Below are positions 1 to 11,259 of a stretch of 64,000 nt of DNA, in pieces. How positions within the stretch are numbered: position 1 is the first letter of the stretch; each line of letters opens with the position of its first letter. This DNA comes from Piliocolobus tephrosceles (lineage: Eukaryota; Chordata; Mammalia; Primates; Cercopithecidae): positions 89,159,101-89,223,100 of the forward strand of contig NC_045441.1 of NCBI RefSeq assembly GCF_002776525.5. Direction: 5' to 3'. The position numbers and the translations under genes were made by a program. Under the pieces are notes generated by a model, which saw nothing but the letters and a program-made list of their open reading frames with translations, did not search any database and was not told where the DNA came from.

Positions 1-900
1 TTGAAAAGTGCCTTAGGGTAAAGTACTTTGTCAAAACCTCTTCTTTTAAAGAATCAAGAAATTAGCTAAGGAATGGCCAACCTAATGAACATGTTTTTGG
101 AAATGATCTAGAGCCTTACTCTTGTCTTTGGCTATGTGGAGCAACACAAACGTGGCTATTTCTTTCATTTCTCGTTTCCAAAGTACAACTATTACAAGGA
201 CCTGTATTTTGAAGCAAGTGTGGGAATGTGTGTTCCCAGTTGAATCTGGAGAACACTCTGTGTTAATTCACAATCTAAAAGAACATGATGTGGCCATTAA
301 TTGTGATTATGGTTTAATGACAGTAGCAAGTCCCATCTGTCATAATATTATGTGAGAAACTAGCAATTTGCTTTATTGTATGTGGAAACTCTAAAGTAGG
401 TGGAGGAAAAAATGAGTTGTGAATCACTAACAAAGGAAAATAACCAGGTATACCTTGGTAAGCCTGCATTACTGGAAATGAGAAGTCAGAGATTTGATGT
501 GGATAATAATGTAAAATGTGGATAATGACGACTACTACTAATGTGACCTTATCTTGGCAGATTCAACAACTTTGTTCCCAGATTTATTTCCTATACATTC
601 TGAAATGTTTAATACCTAATGGCAACATCAGTTTTAAGAGATCAAATGGCACTGGCCAGTTAAAAAAGAAGAGCTTTAAATAATTAGAAATAAGGATAGG
701 AATAATTGCTTGGTGAAGTTTGCTTTTAATTAGGGAAGATCTGTGGGGATCAAATAGAACATGATCTTCCAGAAGATGGTAAACCAACTAGAATGATATG
801 ACACTGACAAAAATGAACCTTGCAATTCAAGCAAACATTAAGCTAATATGTCCCAAATCAGCAAGTGAAATGAGCTTGCATGTTAGTTAGCATGGCTGCC
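1..900. other. Unique AT-rich DNA, no gene seen
   Basis: No recognisable transposon, RNA gene or exon. The longest open frame here (77 codons from 122) has no protein-like motif or splice context, so I treat it as chance. Confidence 0.6.
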
Positions 901-904
901 TTCT

Positions 905-1140
905 TGCTGTGTTCCTTACATGGTCCTTCCTTGGTGCATAGGCATCCCTGGTATCTCTTTGTATATCCACATTTCCTCTTCTTATAAGGATGCCAGTCAG
1001 GTTGGATTAGTGCTCACCCTACAGCCTCATTTCAGTGTAATCACCTCTTTAAAGGCCCTATCTCCAAATATAGTCACATTCTTGGTACTGGGGCTTCAAC
1101 ATATTAATTTGGGAGGGACAAAATTTAGCCTATAACACAT
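905..1140 (-). mobile_element. MLT1-type MaLR LTR fragment
   Basis: Read on the minus strand, this matches the 5' part of an MLT1 LTR. Diagnostic blocks on the plus strand are the 'cttcttataaggatgcc' stretch, the 'cctatctccaaatatagtca' block and the terminal 'cttcaacatatt...gggacaaa...tataaca'. It is partial and diverged. The subfamily (MLT1C/D-like) is inferred from memory of the consensus. Confidence 0.7.
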
Positions 1141-1144
1141 GGTC

Positions 1145-1940
1145 TTTAACCTACTATCAGAAATAATATATTATATATGGGAAGGGGTAAATTTTATTGG
1201 AGGAAACTAATTATATTGCAGTAATATTTTGTTTACATTACAACCGTATATTCAGAGTATGCCATGATGCTCTTATACAGAGTAATAGAGGTCACAGGTA
1301 AATTTAATATTATGGAACCTAGTAATACTTTGAACACTAACATTGAAGATCAGTGTATTGAGAGATTGAATTAAAACTCCTTCAGCGTGTCATCTCTTTG
1401 AAAGGGAAGTGGCCTGAAAAAAATTTAAACCTTATCAATGATAAATATATTATGATTCTTAGTCATTCAGCAGATGCAAACCCTAAAGTGTAGGTATATA
1501 TAGATCAAGGAAGAAACAAGCAACTTAGATTAATAGAAAACTATGAGAAAGTTTGTGCTGGTATTATCATATGGTTCTGATTCTATTTTCTGTTTAAATC
1601 CATGTAACTCCTCAATGGTTATTACAAATGTTTGGAATAGGTGTGTGATTTTGTTTACAGATTCTAGTTACACAATATAGCAAGTAATTGCTGTCAAACT
1701 AGAGTGATTATTTTGTCATATCAAGGCCTTGAGCACAGATAAGAGATGTGGATGGTATTACTGTGAAGGTTACTTCCACAAGTCAGTAATGAGCCTGATC
1801 TGTTTAATTAAAATAAGAAATATGAAAATAAGATTAATGGTGTTGATTGCAACCATGTTCCAAAGAGTTTTAGGGAAGTTTATACTGCTTCTTAGCACTG
1901 TTTATTGACAACAGAGAGATTGTTGAATTATACCTAGTCT
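1145..1940. other. Unique AT-rich DNA, nothing recognised
   Basis: No supportable gene or repeat. Composition is ordinary for the window. Confidence 0.55.
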
Positions 1941-1944
1941 CAGT

Positions 1945-2070
1945 GAAGTACTTTTGAGATTGTAAAGTACTTTTGAGGTTTTGGGATTGGTTACATAGCA
2001 AGGTTGTCTTTTGGGGGTTGGTTATGTAGCAGGGTTGTGTTTTGGGGGTGGATTATGTAGCAGGAATAAT
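1945..2070 (+). repeat. Three-copy ~31-bp minisatellite
   Basis: Three adjacent imperfect units at 1979-2008, 2009-2039 and 2040-2070 share the pattern 'ttttggg..ttggtta.gtagca.ggttgt'. Immediately upstream, 'agtacttttgag' occurs twice (around 1947 and 1967), so the whole block grew by local duplication. The plus strand is T/G rich with GGGGG runs in units 2 and 3. There is no coding potential. Confidence 0.85.
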
Positions 2071-2659
2071 TTTATATAATCAGTAAAAATATCCCAGTTT
2101 TTCGGATATCCCAAGTGAGACTCCACGTGGGCTCCCTGTTTCTGAGATGCTCTATACACACACAAGTGGTTTCTGATCCAGGAGTATATCCAGCACACCA
2201 TTATAGAAGGGAAATAATTGAAGCTTGCACCTGTGCCCTTGTTGAGAGGCATAGTATTACTTCACACATATCCTTACTTCAACAATAATGCAGCAAACTG
2301 TAGATTTGTAAGCAGTTCATTTTGGGTCCTATGAGTTTTCCTTAATGATACAACCCTGTTTAACTCCCACTTATAGTCTAAGAATGTAAGCTATTACTGT
2401 TAGAGAATACAATGATAAAGTTTGTGTACAAGCCATTGCTATTGTCTTACCACCTCTTAGTATTTAAATAGGTCTCAAAGATAGTTCGCTGGCTGTCTTT
2501 CACCACTCAAACAAACTCTACTGAGAATATTTATAGAAGTGGTAGTAATTTACACTAAAATCTTCAAAACCCTCAGTAATTTTTAGGACCTCTTACCATC
2601 ACAGACAGAACCTTCTAATATTAAAACACATTGCATGGAATGAATGCTAGGATTCAGTA

Positions 2660-2850
2660 AGTAGAGACTGCCCTATGGAGTGGAAAATGCATTGAAAAAG
2701 GAGTCAGGAGAAATGGTCCTAGTTTTGCGTATTTCACCCCAAGTAGGAACCACTCAGCAAGTCATAACCTCTTTCTCTGTATCAGTTTAATTATGAAATA
2801 GACGTGGTGGACTATATGATTCCTATCTCCCTGGTTCTAGAATCATTTGA
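2660..2850 (-). mobile_element. MIR SINE relic
   Basis: The minus-strand MIR order is visible: a 'cactcagcaagtcataacctctttctctgtatcag' type core followed by 'aattatgaaata', corresponding to the usual 'cctcagtttcctcatctgtaaaatg' segment. Highly diverged, as expected of this ancient family. Confidence 0.5.
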
Positions 2851-3179
2851 TTCAATCATGGTAGGTAATAAGTTACCTAAAAATAATCTAAGCTTAAAAC
2901 TGTAAATTAAGGAGAATTTTAAACATAAATTTAGAGGCAACTCGAAGGAATGCTAAGAAATTACAATTGTTTTAAATGTTGCATAGTGTCTACTGTATTT
3001 CTGCAAGTCAGGATCTGCTATTTAGAAGAAGACACTTTGTAATTAAATTTAATTTTACTAAGGAAATAATAATAGAGGTGATCTATTATTTTTGCAGAAT
3101 ATTTACAAAAGAAATAATTGTGGTAATTTTTACATACATTCTTAATTTATTCTTATTGACAATAATTCTTATTAATATC

Positions 3180-3300
3180 CTTAATAGTCCTTTCAGAAAG
3201 TTATTATTCCTATTTTATAGGTAAGAAAAACAAAGTTCAAAGAGTTTAAATAATTTTCCTCAAATCAGTAAAAAGTTACAGCTATTTGTAAATCATAGGT
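3180..3300 (+). mobile_element. MIR SINE relic (weak)
   Basis: A 'tattattcctattttatagg' block followed by a degraded 'gaaac..aggttcaaagagtttaaataa' core matches the plus-strand MIR order. Diverged, boundaries approximate. Confidence 0.4.
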
Positions 3301-3304
3301 ATGT

Positions 3305-4355
3305 ATAGAAAATATATTTGAGCTGTCTGAAAAGAAAGTAACTGTTGAAAGGATAATTCAGGAAACTGCAAAAAGGGAGTAAAATAAATGAAACTTCAGA
3401 TTGGCTTTGTAGTTTAATATAAGAATATGTATTACAAATAATTAGCAGACAAATTGGTCACAACGATTCACAGGTTCTTGGCTCTTTCTCTTTTTGATCT
3501 GTTTTCCTACCATTTCTAGTTCTTTTGGGTACATATTCTTATCAGAGAATACTTGAGCCTGACTCCAGCTCCTTCTCTACTTTCATACAGATGATTTTGT
3601 TTTGTTTCATTTCTGCCTGCTAATTTACTTAGCTCAAGAATACTGAATTCCACTTTTACTTATGTATTCCAATTCTCTCTTCTGAATATCCACTATTCCG
3701 TTAAAGCTCTGTATCTGCATAAGGTTCTTCCCACTTGCAAGAAACATCATTTTTTGGAAACATAAAGATTGTATTATAAGAATTTCTTCTCTGAAAACAG
3801 AACAGATTGGATGTTTGGAATAAATTTCTGATATAGAACATACATAAATGCCAGGTAAAATATTAAAAGGAGCTTAAAAAAATAAGGAAGCAGGATGAAA
3901 ATAAAGAATATAGTGGGAAGCAAGCAATGACAAGAAAGTGCTAAAGCAGAGAAGTAAAGAAGGTAAAGAATGGTACGTGCACTGTGAGAGAATGTGCTCA
4001 TGCTTGGACTCTTTAGGTTTTAATGGGTGTGTTTCTGAATCATAAGAACCAAACTTTAGATCCACCAGAATGAAGCCTTTAAAAAAGCTTGATAAGATTA
4101 ACAAGACAGACATAATTTGAAAGTTGGGTTCCACTAAGTTAGAGGGACTTGGGGAAGACGTTGGCCTTTTTGCAAATTCAGTTTTACAAGGTCATAAAAG
4201 CAAGTCTTTGCAAGTACAAGGTGATCCATTTTAAGTAAAATTTCTACTAATATTGAATCAGAATTTTTACATTGTATAATTCAAATATCTAATGTTTTCA
4301 ATAAAGAATCAATAAATATATAAAGGGACTGAAAAACAATCAATTAAAACCAAAT
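3305..4355. other. Unique AT-rich DNA, no gene seen
   Basis: Two overlapping minus-strand frames of 75 and 86 codons (3774-4134) are low-complexity, hydrophobic and motif-free. I treat them as chance. Confidence 0.5.
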
Positions 4356-4359
4356 CCAA

Positions 4360-5040
4360 GATGGCACAGATGTTTAACTTAGCAGCCAAATATTTCCAAG
4401 TGGCTATTACAAATATATTGAAAAATTTAAAGAAAAATATGCTCAAATTATTAGGTAAAATATTTTGATTATCAATTCCTTAATGTAGGAAATTTCAACA
4501 GAGAAATGGAATCTATAACATAAATGAAATAAAAATTTTAGAAATAAGTAATAAAATGATTGAAATGGAATTTTCACTGAATGAGCTTAACAGATGATTG
4601 CAAATAAAAAAATAGTAAATGTAAACTCAAAGCACTAGAAACCACTCAATCTGAAAATATTACAGAGAATGGAGCTTCAGGGATCTGTGAAACAATATCA
4701 GAATTTTCTAACATGTAGGTAATTGAAGTCACCGACAGAGAAAACTATTGATTGGGGCAGAAAAAGAAAAAAACAATTTAAAACGTAAACGGTGAAAGCT
4801 TCCCAAGTTTGACCTAAAACAATCCTGATTTATAGATCAGAGAAGTTCAGCAAACTGTTACAAACATAGTAAGTGAAAAGAACTATTCTTATGACAGATA
4901 GTTGAACTGCTAAAAAACGAAAGAAAAAAAGAAAAATCTGGAGAGCAACCACAAGGGAAAAAAGACCCTAAATACAGAGAGGAACAACACTATGAAGGAT
5001 GATAGACTTTTCATCAGAAAAGATGGAAACCTAACATGAC
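4360..5040 (+). mobile_element. HAL1-like LINE relic (ORF1-type)
   Basis: The plus strand follows the order of HAL1/L1-type ORF1: a lysine/glutamate-rich coiled-coil segment ('gaatgagcttaacag' around 4580), then a block matching the nucleic-acid-binding domain ('gaaacaatatcagaattttc' around 4690), then 'gagagcaaccacaagggaaa' and 'cttttcatcagaaaagatgg' near 5010. Every frame carries stops, so it is a dead relic. HAL1 elements lack ORF2, and none follows here in the same orientation. Confidence 0.65.
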
Positions 5041-5059
5041 TTTATATGGCATTTGCATA

Positions 5060-5425
5060 TTTTTTTCTGTCAGCATTTTGTTTTTGTGATTTTTCTGCTA
5101 TAAGTTTGTACATTTGCCTTTTTTATTTTCAGAAGCCCTTTGTACGTTAGGGTTATTAAACCTTTGTTACATAAGTATCAACATTTTTAATATGGATTTT
5201 CTTTTTTCTTTTTACTTTGTATATGATGTCTTTGCCATGATTTTTTCTTTTTTTAATTTTATGCTTTTGAGTGTTGTGTCATAGTTGGGCAAGTCACTCA
5301 TATTTTCATATTTTTGTGGTTTCATTATTTACAGTTAATTCTCTATCTATCCTGGCCTATGATATGAATTATGGATCAAATTTTACCTTTTTCCATAAAG
5401 CTATTAATAAGTGGTATTGTAATAA
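5060..5425 (-). mobile_element. L1M-type LINE relic (ORF2 segment)
   Basis: The plus strand shows the antisense of an old L1 ORF2: 'ccctttgtacgttagggttatt', then a T-rich tract, then 'gtgtcatagttgggcaa' and 'tggtttcattatttacagtt'. Highly diverged with no tail visible, so the boundaries are approximate. Confidence 0.55.
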
Positions 5426-5505
5426 TACCACTTCATATGGAAAATGTTTCACTCTCTCAAGAAGCAGTAATAAATGTGCTTTATTTGTGAAATAGCATTT
5501 AAACT

Positions 5506-5641
5506 TATTTTATTTTATTTTTGTGGAAATGGGGTCTCCCTATGTTGCCCAGGCTGGTCTCAAACTTCTAGACTCAAGCAATCATCCTGCCTCTGCCTCC
5601 CTAATTGTTGGGATTATAGGCATGAGCCACCATGCCCAGCT
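5506..5641 (-). mobile_element. Alu left-monomer fragment (FLAM/AluJ-like)
   Basis: About 135 bp of antisense Alu: 'ggggtctccctatgttgccc', 'caggctggtctcaaacttct' and the promoter-side end 'ggattataggcatgagccac'. Only one monomer is present and there is no long T tail, suggesting a free left monomer or a truncated old Alu. Confidence 0.8.
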
Positions 5642-5649
5642 GTTTATGA

Positions 5650-6255
5650 AAAAGAGAAGACTAACTACAGTATATAATCATGTTAGGAAACAATAAGGAC
5701 TTTAAAAGCCTAGTAGTAAAAAGTAAACAAAAACTATATTAATATCTCCTAGATACTTTGGACAAAGAAGTAACTGGATAAAATTACTGTTTAAATAATA
5801 TTTATTTGGTTAGATTGTTCAAAATGTTAAATTTGTTTTTGTGTTTGTTTAATTAGCTCATTTGTCCTAATAGGAAACATGAAATCTATGGATCAGAAAA
5901 CAGACCATGTACTTACAGAGCATCTTGGCAGTGCTTCAATCCAGTTCCCCAAGTTTTGCACAATGAGGACCTGATGTCATTTGTGCACACAGCATCGTTT
6001 GCATCACAAGAAACCACAAAATTCTGAGACTTGGAGCTTCTATATTAAGGCTCACATGTCATACTTTCTTCCCTTTAGAGAGTGAGAGAGAGAGAAAGAG
6101 AGACTGGCTTTAACTCCATAACGTAAACAAGTAAATCCTTTGCAGGAAGGAAGAGGGCACTGCCCTGGAAGAAAGTCACTGTCTTTGGGGGTGGGGGTTG
6201 GGGGAGAAGCATATCTGGATTGTATTACCTTCAGAATGTAAGCAAATGGCTTTGG
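5650..6255. other. Unique DNA with (GA)n and a G-run cluster
   Basis: A GA-rich simple repeat lies at about 6077-6105. A G-run cluster at 6186-6203 has three G5 runs separated by T or TT. No gene or transposon is recognised in the rest. Confidence 0.55.
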
Positions 6256-6257
6256 GA

Positions 6258-6610
6258 GATAGCTCAGTTTGTTCAGGCTACTGTAACAAAATACTTTAGA
6301 CTGCGTAATTTATCAACAACAGAAATGTATTATAGTTCTAGAGCCTGGAAGTCCAAAGTCAAGGCAACAACAGATTTAGTGTCTGGTGTGGGCTTGCTCT
6401 CTCTTTCACAGATGCCACCTTCTCGTTGTGTCCTCACACTGTGGAAAGAACAAGCGAGGTCCTTTGGTCCTCTTTTATAGGGTCACTAATCTCATTCATG
6501 AGCGCTCCATGTTCATGACCTAATTACCTCCTAAACACCCCACCTCTTGATACTATTTCTTTAGGGTGTAGGTTTCAACATACGAATTTGGGGGATGGGG
6601 TGGAATCGCA
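6258..6610 (-). mobile_element. MLT1 LTR (MaLR), solo, antisense
   Basis: Nearly complete LTR read from its 3' end. On the plus strand it opens with 'gttcaggctactgtaacaaa', then 'caacaacagaaatgtatt' and 'ctggaagtccaaagtcaagg', then the 'ttctcgttgtgtcctcacac' block, 'cttttatagggtcactaatc', and closes with 'gtttcaacatacgaatttgg'. No internal sequence is attached, so it is a solo LTR. It is ancient and diverged. Confidence 0.8.
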
Positions 6611-6614
6611 GGAG

Positions 6615-8445
6615 ATGTCTTCAAATTTTTCCAGAGCAGTTCATGATCTTTAACTCCCAAGGCAGTTTACAATTCAGTCATCATTAAACCCAGGTTGTCA
6701 GCAGTCTGTTCAGAAAGCCCAGACTGTGTAGAAATGTAAAAATATTAATAGAGGATTATTTTCTGAATAAATACTGGTTATAAAGAAGACTGATATTAGG
6801 AATCTAGCTAGGAAGATGCTTAGCATTTTAGGTTCTAAGAAATGATCCAGATTTAGATCACCCCAGTGAAACTAAAGAGAGTAAAATGGATATAAGACAT
6901 ATTTTATGTAAAACTGTCCAGGACTTTGTGATTGAATAAATATTAGGGAAAATGGGAAAGATGAATTCAAGTATCTACTTTCAAAGATATTTAAAGAGAA
7001 ACTTTTAATAGTAGGAAATAGGATTGGATTTGAATGTACATTATTTGAAATATGAGGAAGAGAATTGGGGTACCACATCAGGCTTCACTTTATTAGGCAC
7101 TGTTAGAATTAAGGAACTTCTGAGACAGAATTGTATGAGACATGTAGATAGAAAAAAGGATCTAAAAAGCAACAAAGGCTTTTTAATGAGATCAGAATAA
7201 TTAACAGAGCAGTATTTGTCAAGGTAGTGGAAAGTCTTGCATTCCAAAGGAGACACATTCCAGAGAAGTGAAATTCATATGGCACACAAAATACTGAAAA
7301 AGATTATAAACAGAATATATTTAATTTTGCAATAGGGAGTCCATCCCTCCATAACTGTGAGACAAAAATTTTATTAGAGTGGCTGAGGCAGAAACCAGCA
7401 GTATGGTTAGAAGAGGTAAGTGGAAAAAAATTTAAATATATTGATTTTCACAGGGGAAAATGTCTAATTAATATGAATAAAACAATTCCCCACTCTTCCT
7501 CTATCTGTGACTTTGCCTCTCTAACCATGCCTACTGTCAATGACTTTACTCTGTTTCCCTCTGAGACTCCAAAATACAAATGAATTTAAAGAAGCAAGTA
7601 TCTGTACTGAACCAATAAGCCAGGATTTTCTTTAAATAGATTACTATGTCTTTAGATGAGTACTTGTGGGATTATATCTGGTCTTGAGGATTTTTTCAGT
7701 AATTGAATTCACTAAATCAGCAAAGCACAGTCGCAATGGGTTATACTCTAAGGCATTAAAAATGGCTCCAGCAAACAAAAATCTACATTTAAAATGCATT
7801 AATTGGAAATATGACACTATCTATAAAAATATAATACATATTTTAAATTGTTCCCATAATTGTTGTATTATACTTAGAAATTCCTTGCATTGACAAAAGT
7901 AATTTCTCGAGGATCTTTAACCTTTGTACATAAGTAGAGTTGAATATGATATGAGTATAAATATAAAAGAGAATTCCTTATGTTGACACAAGGGACTAAT
8001 ATCCAGCTCAAAATCAAAAGTCTAAACAATTGATAAGTGGTAGTTGTGCCAGATTAAAACATTACACAGCCATCTGCCTATCTCCTGGGAAGAGGTGAGC
8101 ATTACAGGCTGTTTATCACGTTTGGTTCTGCTCTTTCAAATAATCCATACATTGCCATGATTCCCAAAAAATCTTATAGTAAACATTTCATGTCTAAAGC
8201 ATCAATTTCCTTGCACAGTTTGAAATTCTATTAAAGTGCCTAGCAAACCTTTGTAATTTTGTAATTCACTTAGATGCAAATACAACATGTGGCTTTTCTC
8301 TGCCAACTAATCCATTCTGTCCAGCCAAGCTTTCAGAAGAAATTTCAAAAAGTTCCATGGTTTCTAGACAGAAGCATATGTCAATATGGTTGCATAACAT
8401 AGCTAAGTTATTCTCACAACATTTTGTTCAATCCTTTTGTCACTG
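6615..8445. other. AT-rich DNA without a recognised gene
   Basis: Frames of 60-75 codons on both strands are all motif-free. No repeat family recognised with confidence. Confidence 0.5.
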
Positions 8446-8447
8446 TT

Positions 8448-8464
8448 AAAAAAAAAAAAAAAAG
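8448..8464 (+). repeat. Poly(A) tract
   Basis: About 16 A residues beginning near 8449 (after 'cactgtt') and followed by 'gcagaaaagg'. No retroposon body could be identified directly upstream. Confidence 0.7.
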
Positions 8465-8924
8465 CAGAAAAGGAACTCGCATGCATTGTCATTTAAAAAA
8501 ACAACTTGTAAAAAATACAATGACTAGTAATTTGTCTTTTAAATGTGACCAGAATATTAAGGGTATGTGACACTCCAAGGAAAAAAATGACTAAACAAAT
8601 ATTATTTTAGTGTCGTGTCAGAAAAGATTTACACTTAGCACATCATTATTTATATTATTTCCATAAAGAATTTTGAAAGTAAATCATAGATAATCTCATT
8701 TTTTACCAAAGAAATTTAGTAATTAACTCAGCCATATCATCATTGAAGTAGAAATATTTTACCTAGACATCTGAATTACCTGATGTCCATTAGAAAATCT
8801 TGAAACTTCTCACAGTACATTGTGAAGAGCCTAGACAGCAATCACATGTTATCATGACTAATTCTGGTTTCCATTCATATACACTGAATTAGTCTATGAG
8901 TTTTAGATCTACTAATTCACCTAC

Positions 8925-9010
8925 TCAAGGAACTCCATGAGGTAGTTGCTATTATTATTCTCGTTTTTACAGAAGAGAAATTAAAGTGACTTGCCAAAAA
9001 GAACAAAATG
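8925..9010 (+). mobile_element. MIR SINE relic
   Basis: 'tccatgaggtagttgctatt', 'attctcgtttttacagaaga' and 'gaaattaaagtgacttgcc' reproduce the MIR core (gaggtaggtactatt / ttttacagatgagga / taagtaacttgcc). Confidence 0.7.
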
Positions 9011-9179
9011 TAATCAATCAACAAGTTAGGAGGGAAAGGCTAAATACAATATTACTGTTTATACAACAGTTTCTCACCTCCTCAAATTGTTGTTCACAGA
9101 TTACATACATCAGAATTTTCTGAGTGCTTTTCAAAAATTAGATATTTAGCTCTGTTTCTTCAAGCTGGGGAGTTCTTCA

Positions 9180-9430
9180 GGCTCCACTCCGGTTCCTCCT
9201 CCCTTTACTATTATCTGGAAATTCTCTCAAGGTAATATACTGGGGCAACCCTAGGAATTAGTCTGTTACATTTTCTCGGAACTCTGTGCCCTTCATTGAC
9301 TAATGTCCAATGTCTTGAAGCCCATTGATTTATATATTTTGTCTGATGTTTGTTTTTTTAAGGCAATAGGGTAAATCTGATCCCCCTCTTGCAAATTGGT
9401 CAAAACTAAATGTCCCCCTGAATCTTTAAA
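9180..9430 (-). mobile_element. L1M-type 3' UTR relic
   Basis: The stretch 'caatgtcttgaagcccattg', 'atttatatattttgtctgat' and 'gcaatagggtaaatctgatc' resembles antisense 3' UTR of old L1M elements. The identification rests on remembered consensus and is approximate. Confidence 0.45.
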
Positions 9431-10039
9431 AAACATTGCATTGTAATTGATATCCATAAAAACCTGCCCCTATCATAAGTAGGCAGTAAGATAAATTTTC
9501 AGCCTATAAATAAAGGATAAGACAACTACTCAATACAGAGTTTAAAAAAGAGTGGAATGTATTGCTTATTTTTATGAAGGAGAATTATATTAGTCAGTCA
9601 GTGTCTCTGAGCAGAGCAGATTGGTGGTCTTAATACAAAGTTTTTGGGAAAGCGTGGAGTTCAGGTATTGACATCCTTGTAGAAGTTAAGTCATTTTGTA
9701 GAGGTTAACGTCAGCTGTAGTATTCAGCCGGGTGTGATTTTTGGTTGATTAGCTGTCACTCAGAGGTGTGCTTTATTGCAGACAGTCTATTCCTGACAGA
9801 CTTTCAGAAGTAAAGGACTGTCACTGATTTTAAAAGCACATTCACTGATGTGAGTTTTTGATCAATGGAAGAAGTTTAAAAACTGGTTCTGATGACTGCT
9901 TATTACCACAAATAAAAAAGAATCAGTTTTCGCCTACCAATGTGAGAACTTATTTTTGTCACCGAATACATCTATGTAAAAAGTACAGAAAAACAAACAC
10001 ACAAAATTAGAGCATCACCAGCTCTCCAGAAGCCCCACT

Positions 10040-10640
10040 TTGTGCTGTCATCTAGTTCCTATCCCCCTCTGAAATTAGTCAGTATCTTGATCTTGATTTC
10101 TAACAACATAGATTAGTTTTGCCTGTTTTTCTACATTATCTAAGCAGAATTATGCAGTACACAAGGTACAGGTACTGGGTAAGGACTAGGTTCTAGGTTG
10201 TTCTAGGTTCTTTTGCTAAACATGTTTGTAAGATTCTTTCATTATTTAATCTAAGATGAAATCTATAGGAATATGTATACAATTGTTGGCTATATATTAA
10301 GAAGTGGAATTGCTGAATCATAAGGTATGGATATGTTTAGCTTTAGTAGGTTTTGCAAAGCCGTTCTCTAATGTGGTTGAACCAATTTATACTTCAATCA
10401 GCACTGTGTAGGAGTTTCAGTTGCTTCTCATCTTCACCAACATATGCTATTTATTATCTGGAAACAATATTATATCACATTGTACTTTTAATTTGCTTTT
10501 CCCTGGTGATTAATCTCCCAAATCTGGTCACCTATTGGCTCCTAGAATCTAAAATTAAGCCGATGATTAATATTTTTAAAAATGTTTGTTTTCAACTTTT
10601 CTTTGATTTTTTAAGAATAATACAGATGTAGCCTAAGTCC
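10040..10640 (-). mobile_element. L1M-type LINE relic
   Basis: Antisense L1M. Visible blocks include 'aagtggaattgctgaatcat' (10302), 'ctaatgtggttgaaccaatt' and 'cttctcatcttcaccaacat' (10424), and 'ttttaatttgcttttccctg' (10486), which keep the order of the family. Heavily diverged with no coding capacity left. Confidence 0.65.
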
Positions 10641-10836
10641 CCATACCCATACATTTTTTTCCTCTCCATTCCCCAAAGTTTTTTTTTTAATTTCAATATG
10701 GATTTGTGAACTCTATTATATCAATATAACTGTGAAATCGATAATTGATACATGATTTCAGGTAGTATATATAATTTTGCAATTGGTGATCCCCCATCAC
10801 CATTAAAGGTGATGTGTACATGTTGATACATCAGAT

Positions 10837-11167
10837 CTAGTTTGGTTACTTTTTTTTTTTTTTTTGAGACAGAGTCTCGCTCTGTCCCCCAGGCTGGAGT
10901 GCTGGAGTGCAGTGGCACTATCTTGGCTCACTACAACCTCCATCTCCCAGGTTCAAGTGATTCTCCTGCCTCAGCCTCCTGAGTAGCTGGGATTACAGGT
11001 GCGTGCTACCATGCCCAGCCAGTTTGTGTATTTTTAGTAGAGACAGGGTTTCACCATGCTGGCCAGGCTGATCTCGAACTCCTGACCTCATGATCCGCCC
11101 ACCTCGGCCTCCCAAAGTGCTGGTATTACAGGCATGAGACATCATGCCTGGCCCTAGTTTGGTCACT
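10837..11167 (-). mobile_element. AluS (full length) with target-site duplication
   Basis: Complete dimeric Alu in antisense: T tail at about 10850-10865, right monomer, the mid T-rich linker ('tgtatttttagtag'), and left monomer ending near 11153. It is flanked by 14-bp direct repeats 'ctagtttggttact' (10837-10850) and 'ctagtttggtcact' (11154-11167), one mismatch. The 'gccaggctgatctcgaactc' spelling fits AluS rather than AluY. Confidence 0.92.
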
Positions 11168-11259
11168 TGAACTCCTTGTAATAATCTATTGGATTAATAA
11201 ACTACAGTTTTTCTAGTCTCCTCCTGAAGAAGAGTTAACTTTAAAAAATATTTTTTATA

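Noticed and set aside
1979..2070. CRISPR-like repeat array
   Set aside because: Units are directly adjacent with no spacers, imperfect, and in primate DNA. It is a minisatellite.
3774..4134. Overlapping minus-strand ORFs of 75 and 86 codons as small genes
   Set aside because: Low-complexity hydrophobic translations of AT-rich DNA, no motif.
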